From positions 62,001-126,000 of the forward strand of contig CANTFL010000289.1 of assembly GCA_947650285.1 (NCBI GenBank): a stretch of 64,000 nt of DNA, read 5' to 3'. Position numbers and translations under genes: made by a program. Below the pieces are notes generated by a model. That model did not search any database, was not told the DNA's origin, and saw only the letters and a list, made by a program, of their open reading frames with translations. Of this stretch, positions 56,601 through 64,000 are shown piece after piece. Within the stretch, counting starts at the first letter, position 1. Every line of letters begins with the position of its first letter. The stretch is from Hyaloperonospora brassicae. Taxonomy: Eukaryota; Oomycota; Peronosporomycetes; Peronosporales; Peronosporaceae.

Positions 56601-57080
56601 TCCATTCGTCTTCGCCGGGCAGCAAGTGCAGGGCTATCGAAGACGCCCTCGCAGCAAATCCAGTTTATCTCGTCAGACCATGACCGAATCACAGGGAATG
56701 CAAACAGCATCGAGATCAGCGTCGGACCGGGCGTGCCTGATGAGTACATTCGCAAGCGCCGAAAGCGAGAGAAAACACGTCGCAAAAAACTGGAGCGACA
56801 GCGGGAGGAAGAGCTGGCGATGCAAGCAGAGCGTCAGGAACAGCGAAGTCGCGAACGCGAAGTGGAGCGCTTGCGGCGCGTTGCCGAGAAGAAGGCAAAA
56901 AAGCAGACCGAGAAGGAAGCCCGGAAGCATGCTCTGACGTCAAGAAAGTCTGGCAAGGCGTCGATGGAGTCAGCCCGTAAGTTTGGTGAGCATGCCCAGG
57001 CTTCTACCACAAACGGAGGCGTTGGTGGCGCCAACAGCGAGTTGGCTGCTATTCTCGCGCGTCGCCGTGGGGCACAATGA
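53604..57080 (+). CDS. Unconventional myosin with TH1-like tail and inserted FYVE-type finger
   Basis: A single exon encodes 1,158 residues from ATG 53604 (MGRRGTAASKH); the frame is open upstream to 53445 but that part is a TCC-rich leader. The motor has the P-loop GESGAGKT (115-122), switch I NNNSSRFGKYF (about 167-177) and switch II DIYGFEIF (410-417). The TEDS-rule position, 16 residues before DSIAK, is Glu347, which predicts a motor not needing heavy-chain phosphorylation. One IQ-like motif follows (MRIQKAWKRYFGRRH). The tail has class-I TH1 strands (IFIDEIRKACPLAG region, ALMGRILVITDQFLYLME, IEEITMSTLADPYFVLKV). Then comes a FYVE-like segment with RRHHCR (918-923), then more TH1-like sequence (EKKTEIAVTLVDAI), and finally a long charged Arg/Lys/Glu helix. 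FYVE fingers bind PI3P on endosomes. Two of the usual zinc cysteines are missing here (CMAT and CRYSG). Confidence 0.93.
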   Translation: MGRRGTAASKHATLLSTDRVIVGVDDLVLLSSVSETSILENLKMRHAADVIYSYIGHVLVVVNPYKWLDIYGEESMRAYMHKARIDVAPHVFATAEETYRAMLSEEDNQCVIISGESGAGKTEASKQIQNYVAGVSGSGAGVDKVKRTFLESNPLLEAFGNAKTLRNNNSSRFGKYFELLFDSAGRPQGGKVTNYLLEKSRVVKPGKGERNFHVFYQMVAGLAPAAKQKLHLDQGGPEHYQYLKASGCYDVDDVNDAQEFEETMAAMQHVGIKRKQIELVIQTLAAVLHIGNVQFQPETVGDAEGSCVHDRESLRIACELLGLDAARLEHALCYKMLQTMAPGGKIESYEVPQNISQAKAQRDSIAKTVYDRLFDFLVERVNHALDIEKKAEKHGELLEIDDMTTIGILDIYGFEIFDKNGFEQFCINYVNEKLQQIFIELTLKSEQEEYAREGIAWAPIPFFNNKVVCDLIEARRPTPGIFLILDDTIKTMHSRQGDSVDANFLEKVSGIHGSHPHFSKRGKTFEIKHYAGDVQYSIEGFGDSNKDFLSKDIALIISETSNKLIRYIFPEEIDLNDKRMANTAGYKIRTQCDALVTALMDCTPHYVRCIKSNDQKQSNKIDDRRVIHQIKYLGLLENVKVRRAGYAYRGDYGRFVDRFRLLSSETYPTFRGSDKKGTQAVLRAAAKSLPQLESEVQLGKTMVFIQTPETFFELEKLREKMLGSFVMRIQKAWKRYFGRRHLLQLSHDITKLYASNNKQRQRVSIYRPFDADYLRDSSIREAVLGIIQHYGDSEKIVFIDEIRKACPLAGLSPDGSPVALMGRILVITDQFLYLMEKRTWHPVVDPKTAWVPPLVYLRRRLQLSAIEEITMSTLADPYFVLKVHQEPLLPEPNKSNWMGNNTTMVCMATGKKFGLFNRRHHCRYSGKIYCNDVCKQVEVLPDLGFYTPVRVYDNVIGLMCTEMPEDQLLLSEKKTEIAVTLVDAIRSSANIVTPINFSDSIRLRRAASAGLSKTPSQQIQFISSDHDRITGNANSIEISVGPGVPDEYIRKRRKREKTRRKKLERQREEELAMQAERQEQRSREREVERLRRVAEKKAKKQTEKEARKHALTSRKSGKASMESARKFGEHAQASTTNGGVGGANSELAAILARRRGAQ

Positions 57081-57540
57081 GAGTTAATCAGAAAGCAGCC
57101 TAGGAAGCGAGCGTAACTTGACATGAAGCATGGCGATCCAACCAGGTTGAACGATGCAAAAGGCAACAGTTACCACCAATGTTGGACACTAGATGAGGTG
57201 GACTGCTGCTATCCTTGACATTGTGTACGACTATGGCAGTACATGTTGGATTCGAGAGACGCTGCACGTATGTGTACAAAGCAATTTTCGTCCAGCTACT
57301 ACTAGCCGTTGCCCTGACGAGTGGTCGCTACCCGCTCGGGTCTCCTTTTGTATGCTCCTCAAAGCTGATGGACGGATGTCGAATGATATGCAAGTACTGT
57401 GTTGTGCTTTCTGTACCCTCAGATAGTTCTCGACGATCGTTAGCAGCTCTATCTTGTTCACGAGTCGGCGTGCTTGGCTCATAAGAGCAATGGAACGCGA
57501 CAGCTAACGATATCAGGTCGGGCGTGGCGACAAACGCTCC

Positions 57541-58128
57541 TCAGACATTGTCTGCAAGCAGCTCGCAAAATCGATTGACGATGGCTTCACGAGAGGGCAT
57601 ACCACAAATGCTGGACGTCCGTGGGCTCGTCGATAAGACAGAGCCGAAGCACCTTCTGCATCGATGAATAATCTGGCCGACGGATCCGCCACACGACCGC
57701 ACATGACCAAACTCGAGCACCTCTAGCGTCTGGTCCTGCAGGATACAAGCGGTATGTTGATCAATCATGTGCCACATGGCGCACCGGTTCGTCAGGTTGA
57801 GAGGTCTCTACGTCCAGCTGGTACTCGCTTGGCAGCAAAACTCCATCGAGAGAATCGCAACTCTATGATTATCAGAGTTGACTCGACGTTGGTGACTGCT
57901 TCGAGGTCGCAGCTCCCAGAGCCCGTGCTCCTCTTCTGTCTGGAACTGCCAGCCGTTTTGTTCGAGACGACCCCATGTGCAGAACTCGACTCGTAGTGGC
58001 TGCCGCGAGTCAAGTTTCGCCCATGGGGGCAGCCACATTCGATAGCTTCTTTGCCCACTAAGTCTCTGCGTGCGTCCTCCATGTAAGCAAACACTCGTTC
58101 TATAGTCGGAGCACCTACAAAGCGCCAA
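57541..58128 (-). pseudogene. Possible broken gene on the minus strand
   Basis: One minus frame is open from 58128 to 57541 except for one TAG near 57808. It has non-repetitive, protein-like composition (MWLPPWAKLDSRQPLRVEFC, GWQFQTEEEHGLWELRPRSS, MWHMIDQHTACILQDQTLEVLEF). I do not recognise it. It may be a decayed gene or a chance frame. The rest of 57081-58477 shows nothing. Confidence 0.3.
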
Positions 58129-58477
58129 TACTGTCGGCAGCCGCTACGTGTGCAAAGACAGCGCCTATCATCGTCTCTCGCTCCTGAGGTTCGTTCGCGG
58201 AACAATCTTTTCGGTTCGAGTGTAACGGGTACAGGGGGCAGTCGTGTTGCACGGCTAAGTGCGACGTGCAGCCTCTCGACCGCTCGCTCGTAATTAATGG
58301 CTTAGCTCGACCCATTGAGCAACTTCAGCGCTTCGGTCCACCCACACACCCACCCACTCCTCACTCACTCACTCAGTCCGTCACTTCGTCACTTGGTCCG
58401 TCCGTCCGTCCGTCCGTAGCTCTTCTACCTTCCACCCGCTCGCTCGCTCTCGTCCCCCTCTTTACCCGCAGCAGAAC

Positions 58478-59215
58478 ATGGCCACCCGCTGTCAGTTCGA
58501 GAACAGCAACGAGATCGGCGTCTTCTCCAAGCTCACGAACGCCTACTGCCTCGTCTGCGTCGGCGGGTCCGAGAACTTCTACAGCACGTTCGAGTCCGAG
58601 CTGGCCGACCACATCCCCGTCGTGCACGCGAGCGTCGCTGGCTGCCGCTTCGTCGGCCGCGTCGCCGTCGGCAACAAACGCGGTCTCCTGCTCCCGAGCA
58701 CGACGACGGACCAAGAGATGCAGCACATTCGCAACGCGCTGCCCGACGCTGTCGCTGTGCAGCGCGTGGAGGAGCGGCTGTCGGCGCTGGGCAACTGCAT
58801 TGCCACGAACGACCACGTGGCGCTCGTGCACACGGACTTGGACCGGGAGACGGAGGAGATCGTGGCCGACACGCTGGGCGTCGAGGTCTTTCGCCAGACC
58901 GTGGCGGGCAACGCGCTCGTGGGCAGCTACAGTGCGCTGTCGAACCAGGGCTGCCTCGTGCACCCCCGCACGAGCGTCGAGGACCAGGAGGAGCTCAGCT
59001 CGCTGCTGCAGGTGCCCGTTGTGGCCGGGACCGTGAACCGCGGCAGTGACGTCATTGGCGCTGGGCTCGTCGTGAACGACTGGACGGCGTTCTGCGGGCT
59101 GGACACCACGTCCACGGAGATCTCGGTCGTCGAAAGCATCTTTAAGCTCCAGAACGCCCAGCCGGCGTCGATCGCGACAACTATGCGCAGTGCGCTCATT
59201 GATTCCATGACGTAA
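58478..59215 (+). CDS. EIF6: Eukaryotic translation initiation factor 6
   Basis: A single exon of 245 residues, the normal length for eIF6/Tif6. The start [21 protein letters not shown] is the family signature, followed by [75 protein letters not shown] and [21 protein letters not shown]. These form the five-fold pentein repeat. The factor binds 60S subunits, is needed for their maturation and blocks premature joining with 40S. Ser/Thr near the C-terminus (DTTSTEIS) resemble the regulated tail. The upstream region has CCGTCCGT runs typical of short oomycete promoters. No intron or damage. Confidence 0.97.
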   Translation: MATRCQFENSNEIGVFSKLTNAYCLVCVGGSENFYSTFESELADHIPVVHASVAGCRFVGRVAVGNKRGLLLPSTTTDQEMQHIRNALPDAVAVQRVEERLSALGNCIATNDHVALVHTDLDRETEEIVADTLGVEVFRQTVAGNALVGSYSALSNQGCLVHPRTSVEDQEELSSLLQVPVVAGTVNRGSDVIGAGLVVNDWTAFCGLDTTSTEISVVESIFKLQNAQPASIATTMRSALIDSMT

Positions 59216-60403
59216 GGCAGCAGCAGTAGCAGCAGCAAGTGACGACGCAGGGAGATCCAGGGAGGGGCGATGGACCACTGTTGTCGAGTCGGCTGGATCG
59301 GCGCAGTGTCAGGATGGTACGAGAAGCTCCGAGGCAACTGCAGACAGGTACACGAGGAGAGCTCTGTCTGTCTGGTCGTGGGAGCTTTTGGTGGTGCAGG
59401 AGACTGGGAGAGGTTTTGGTCTCGCCGTGCGTTTGCTATTTAAACGAACGCTCTAATGGATGGTATGCCAACGAAACGCCTCTGGTCTAGCGTTGCTCTC
59501 TCTTCTTTCCTCGACACGTCGCTGTTGTCGCTTGCAGACAATCAGCGTGCGTGACTTTGTGATCCTCTCGACCTCGGCAGAGACCAAATCTGACGGCCTT
59601 TGCAGTGCAGCTCGTCCATCAGGTGCTTTGCTCTCGTGAAGATCAAAGTGGGCACTACCAGCGTTCTTCACTGCTCTGGCCGCTCGATCGAAAACGTTCA
59701 GGATCGAGCTGGTTTATGTGGGTTGGTGCTCGCGTGCACTGCTCTTTTGTCCGTTGATCGTTCGACAATGCTGCAACAACAGCTTCTCCAGACGTTGCGG
59801 ACAAACACTCGCTTGCTTCGGTGACGCAGTTCACGCCGTTTGTTTCCTATCTCACTGAAACCACAGGATCCGTGCAGCCTGCCTTGGCCTCGTCACGATA
59901 GCTGGATTTGGTGCTAGCTCTCTGCGGTAACCACCCAGGCATGAACACTCGAGAGCTCTTTGATCCAGACCCGTAACTGACCACACCGTCCACGTGCTGT
60001 TGCATGTGCTTTTTACAGGTCAACGTGCACGTGCCAGTGGCTCTGTTTGTCATCAATCTTTTCTCAAAGGTCATGTCACCAGGTCATCAAACAACTCTTC
60101 CTGTGTCGCTCGCATGACCTGCATAGAAACGATACCCCAATTGTGGTCCACTGTCGGATACGGGACAGCTAAACAGCGAGTGTGGCCTTATACTGTATTG
60201 CTGCAGCACATCCTGCGCCCGCGTCGTCTGCTTCGGACTTTGTCACGTGAGACGAAAGTCAAATAATAGTAACGATAACAATAAATAATACTATCGACGC
60301 GAAGGAATTGTTTTCATGTGCAGCGCGCAGCACCACACCACTGCAGCACAGTCAACAAATTATCAAAAACAAAGCAAACCCATAGACATCGAAGAACGAC
60401 GTC
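59216..60403. other. Intergenic, no gene seen
   Basis: Separates eIF6 from the eIF4E-like gene. Frames are short and unremarkable on both strands. Confidence 0.5.
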
Positions 60404-61742
60404 ATGGGAGAGGAGAAGCAAAGCGGTACGTACACCTCATTCAGACCGATACAGCTCGAGGGTTTGTGGAGGAACTTGCACCGAAAGCGCTGTCTGATAC
60501 TCGAAGAGCAAGTGGGATGACACGAGCGCTCGGTGGAGTCGGTAGCAGCACACGTGACGTGAACGTTTGTATCTTAGTGTCTCTGTTGTCACGTGTGTGT
60601 ATTGCCATCGTGCTAGAGGAAGGGACGATGACCGAGAAAGGGGTCGTCGAGTCGCCCATCCAGAACACGTACAGCTTCTGGTACATCAAGCGGAACACTG
60701 GCAATAAGGCTGTTAGCGTGAGTATCGTGTCGTCCGCTTTCTCGTATAGTGGTATTGCAATGTGACGACAATCCCCAGCATCTTACACGAACGAAACGGT
60801 GCATTTGATGCCATTGTGCAGGAGAGCTATGAGAAGAGCATCAAGGGACTGGGTAACTTCAAGACGGTTCGTGCTGGGTACAATGGGGTGGTCCTGCTTT
60901 GTGTGGGTGGTGGGTCATCTTGTACTTTGGTGCGCAGGTGCAAGACTTTTGGAAGATCTACAACCATTTGGTGCGACCGAATGACCTGCCGAATACGATG
61001 GACTACCATTTGTTCAAGACCGGCATTAAGCCTATGTGGGAAGACCCGGCCAACCGACGAGGCGGCAAGTGGATGGTGCGTCTCCGCAAGGGCATTGCGT
61101 CGCGTTATTGGGAAGATCTGGTACGTTCTTCGGACGTCTGTGTTTCATCCGCCTTTTGCTGGAAGATTGTTGACAAGACAACTTCTTTTGTTACAGGTGC
61201 TGGCAATCGTTGGCGAGCAGTTTGATGTGGGCAACGAAATCTGCGGCGCTGTGATTTCGGTGCGATACAACGAAGACATCATTTCACTTTGGAACCGCAA
61301 CGCTGACAACAATGAGGCGTGTCACCGTATACGGTAAGACATGGCAATGGGAATGGCAAAGGCGTGTGTGTGGCTACTAACACAACTTACGATGCGTTGT
61401 CCAACTACCTTTGACAGCGATACGATGCGAAAAGTGCTGAATTTGCCCCAGTTTGTGGCACTGGAGTACAAACGTCATGACACGTCACTGAATGACAACT
61501 CCAGCTTTCGTAACACGACCCTGTGGCGCTCAGACAAGAGCGAGGGTAACCACCGCGATGTGACCTCGGGTGGAGAACGTGCACCAACGGGCTCTCGTGT
61601 TTCTCGCGACAAGTCTTCTGGCCACCAAAGATCTGCGTGGGGTCGCGAGAGTAAGCGCACTTTCTTCAGGCCGGACACGAACGAGTCTAGCAACCAGCGC
61701 AGCAACAGGTCGAGTGACGACAAGGTTGAAGGCGAGCATTAG
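60404..61742 (+). CDS. eIF4E class II (4EHP/eIF4E2-type) cap-binding protein
   Basis: Six exons: 60404-60425, 60617-60717, 60822-60866, 60938-61120, 61197-61333 and 61418-61742, total 813 nt (270 residues), phases consistent. The first coding exon is only 22 nt (MGEEKQS plus one base) and is the least certain. The core reads NTYSFWYIKRNTGNK, SYEKSIKGLGNFKTVQDFWKIYNHLVRPNDL, YHLFKTGIKPMWEDPANRRGGKWMVRLRKG, GEQFDVGNEICGAVISVRYNEDIISLWNRNA and DTMRKVLNLP. SFWY in place of SFWW-type text, and the IKPMWED box, are the 4EHP hallmarks: the first cap-stacking residue is Tyr and the second is the Trp of PMWED. Class II proteins bind cap without supporting initiation well and often repress. A 70-residue Ser/Arg/Asp-rich C-terminal tail is an extension beyond the core. 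Confidence 0.92.
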
Positions 61743-63008
61743 GCTGACTGCTGGCACACGGGTCCAAAGATGCATCGGTGCCCGTGCCGAAAGTTATCGT
61801 CGCCAGATGATGATGAGGCAGGACCCGGCATTCGTGTCGAGGCGAAGTCAGGAGCGATGCTGTAGCTGTCGAGGTGGACAACAAGTCGCACGTGGAAATT
61901 GAGCAGGCGTTGCATTGACGACGAAGGTTACAACGATTCCCAAAGATACGCATCCCATGGCAGTCATGCTTGTCTCTTCTTCAATCTGCCACCAATCTGA
62001 ATTCGTGCCATCACATTTTTGCCATTCAAGAAGGTCATCGCTACCAGCAGACCCCGTACGATCGAGAAGACCGCAATGTCGGCTCCAGCTCGTCCACTGC
62101 CAGTGAACATCGACCCCATCGATATCCAGCTCTGACAGCCTTTCGAGATCAATCTCGACGCCGATTGCGTGACCCCTATCTGGATCACTGGTCATTGACA
62201 AGTGCATCGCGACTGCAGTCGACTCCGTACTGATCGAGAAACTGAAACGACCCCGTGATCGGCACATCAGTGACGTAAACACACGTCGTGTACCCATCCA
62301 CCATCCTGTCAATGCTTCGCGTGAACCTGACTCGGACGCCTCACTTGCTTACACAGCATGTGCCTCTACAGTGTGTACAACACTTCGACTGCATATCGCC
62401 AGCTCGTCCATATCGTCGCGTGCGGCGTCTTTTTAGATCTTCACAATGGGCGCCTCATCCTATACGACGATCTCGACGACTTGTTCGACATCTCAGGTCT
62501 CTATCAACGCATCAGGACAAATAGACCGACTCCTGTGTTGTATGGGGCTGCCAAGTTGCGGTCTCAAGTCAATACAGCAGTCACTTACAACGACGACGAA
62601 GACCGCTAATGGAGATTCGATACCAGAAGCTAAAAGTTGCGGCGATCGTGTTACTTTTCCCTTTCAAAACTACCTAACGACATTTGAAATTATGGCACTG
62701 AGCAATTGTCGAATCAAATGCAATTTACGCAGTCATTATCTACATATTGTAATGCTCTTCGTGCAATTACAATTAATAGTACGGATCCTCGAAGCTGCAA
62801 CCAATTAATTGCAAACGGAGGAATCTCAGGTGACGGCGAGGCGGCCGTAGATTATTGTCGAGTGCATATTGACGCATGGACGAGATTGAGGTGTCGCTGG
62901 TATGAGTACCTGGCGACATGTCAAACGCCGGACGATAGGTGACGATGATCAACGCAAGCAGAAAGGACAATATTGCGACCGGCACGGAGGTACCTCGTGC
63001 AAAGTGCT
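61743..63008. other. Unassigned stretch
   Basis: No recognised gene. An 83-codon plus frame with ATG at 62358 (MCLYSVYNTSTAYRQLVH to TAVTYNDDEDR, stop 62607) and a minus frame 62312-61848 are protein-like in part, but neither has a known motif, and they overlap the 3' side of the eIF4E gene or AT-rich DNA. Confidence 0.35.
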
Positions 63009-64000
63009 CGATGGTCCGGGTGGGGAAAAATACGAGAAGTGGCGGACGTCGCGCGCTTGTGTTGTCAAGTACCGCTTGTTGGACTCGTATGCGAATTCTT
63101 CGAGCACCGAAGGAAACTGTGTAACCGAAACTGTCGGCTGAACGACAAAGCTATCGACCGGAAGAGCGGAGACCTATCGACTGCTGCAAGTGGCGCATGC
63201 CTTTCTTCGGTGGCGCGTCTGACATTTCCTTCGGATGGCTATGGCCACTGGAGGCCGACCGCTCCTGATTCAGCTCACCCGTTCATGTCAAACTGCCTCT
63301 GCTCGTTGAGCGTACCACCAGTTACACTCCCACGAGTGTCTAGACTTCCCTCGCACTCCTGTCCGACCCATCCGTAACCAGTCGTGGACCGAGACCGCTG
63401 AAGCCAGAACCAGCACCAGGATGGGCTCAGAAAAAGGCTTTGAGCGAGTGGCGCGTTGACGGCACTTCACATAGCGAGTACAAGCGGACATTCGTTCGTC
63501 ACCAACCGCGTCAACGACCACAGAGGCGATCGGTCGGTCGGTCGGTCGGTCGGTCGATCGATCGCGTGCTCGCGGGCAACAACAGTGCGTCTCACACGAG
63601 ACAGAGGAGGGAGAGCGCAATCGCGAGCTGGTCGATGTCGCTGGCACTGAACGCCCGCCGCGCCTATCCTTTGCGACATCTGCCAGCCGCGAGAAGTGCA
63701 AACGTGCTGCTGTGTCCCAGAGAGGTCTTCGTCCGTCGTCGCGGTCGCAAAATTTGGGTTCTTACGCGCGCGACTGTTTGCAGCTGCCGTAGGACGACAC
63801 ACTGTGCACATGTCCATTACGTGCTCAGGAGCGGCCGCCGGCTGCGACGACGCCAACGTTTCTGCCCACAGGTGGACACGGGTCCGTCTGTTCGGGCCAG
63901 CGCTCTCTTCTGCAGCGAGTGCGGCCCATTCGTGTCGGGGACGTTCGGGTCCGTCCCTCGCGATCGCAGCAGCGACGACCACCACGAACGCCTCCTCTCT
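63009..64000. repeat. Right arm of the inverted duplication
   Basis: Reverse complement of 19110-20097, with a longer GGTC run (63528-63560). It reaches the window edge, so its true end is not seen. Confidence 0.9.

Noticed and set aside
58373..59278. 301-codon minus frame opposite eIF6
   Set aside because: Shadow of the eIF6 gene on the other strand.
62773..62985. Short minus frame with a hydrophobic start and an RHLR motif, resembling an RXLR-type secreted effector
   Set aside because: It begins with GTG, has no ATG before the hydrophobic part, no EER motif and only 70 codons. The RXLR-like match is likely chance.
1..64000. tRNA, rRNA or snRNA genes
   Set aside because: No stretch with a plausible cloverleaf or conserved rRNA/snRNA sequence was noticed. 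The tRNA-like matches are only the retroelement primer sites. A covariance-model scan was not possible.

Overview
The window looks like oomycete nuclear DNA (Phytophthora or downy-mildew type). The host genes are compact, with short GT-AG introns of about 50-210 bases that often start GTACG. They include families typical of stramenopiles: a myosin carrying a FYVE finger, a CBS-PB1 protein, a sedolisin peptidase and a TauE/SafE-like membrane protein. The transposons are Gypsy, Copia and LINE elements. No database was available; all calls come from reading motifs, frames and repeats.

Layout. 1-18.3 kb is a gene-rich block: the end of an ankyrin-repeat gene, a BMT5-like rRNA methyltransferase, an eight-exon BRE1-type histone H2B E3 ligase, a seven-exon TauE/SafE protein, a conserved hypothetical protein with a possible prenylation tail, a CBS-PB1 protein, a TMUB-like membrane ubiquitin-like protein, a tripeptidyl-peptidase and a HAD-like protein. 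About 19.1-20.1 kb is a segment that returns inverted at 63.0-64.0 kb. 20.3-37.0 kb is one decayed LINE with an 18-bp target duplication, and a complete Gypsy element (Gypsy-1, TSD CTTCG) sits inside it. 37.0-38.5 kb holds AT-rich relics. 38.5-46.7 kb is a second, related Gypsy (Gypsy-2, TSD CGACC). 47.0-52.05 kb is a Copia element. 53.6-61.7 kb is again genic: myosin, eIF6 and a 4EHP-type eIF4E.

All transposon genes are broken by stops and frameshifts. The most unusual signal is in the two Gypsy elements. They are packed from LTR to LTR with short near-perfect hairpins (7-12 bp stems, 2-9 nt loops), about one every 55 nt where I counted. At matched positions in the two elements both arms have changed together, so pairing is kept while sequence is not. 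Both also share an antisense open region between pol and the 3' LTR that encodes a conserved but unrecognised protein. The Copia primer-binding site matches the anticodon arm of initiator tRNA-Met, as expected for half-tRNA priming.

The host genes are housekeeping functions (chromatin ubiquitination, ribosome biogenesis, translation control, motors, proteolysis) and do not form one pathway.
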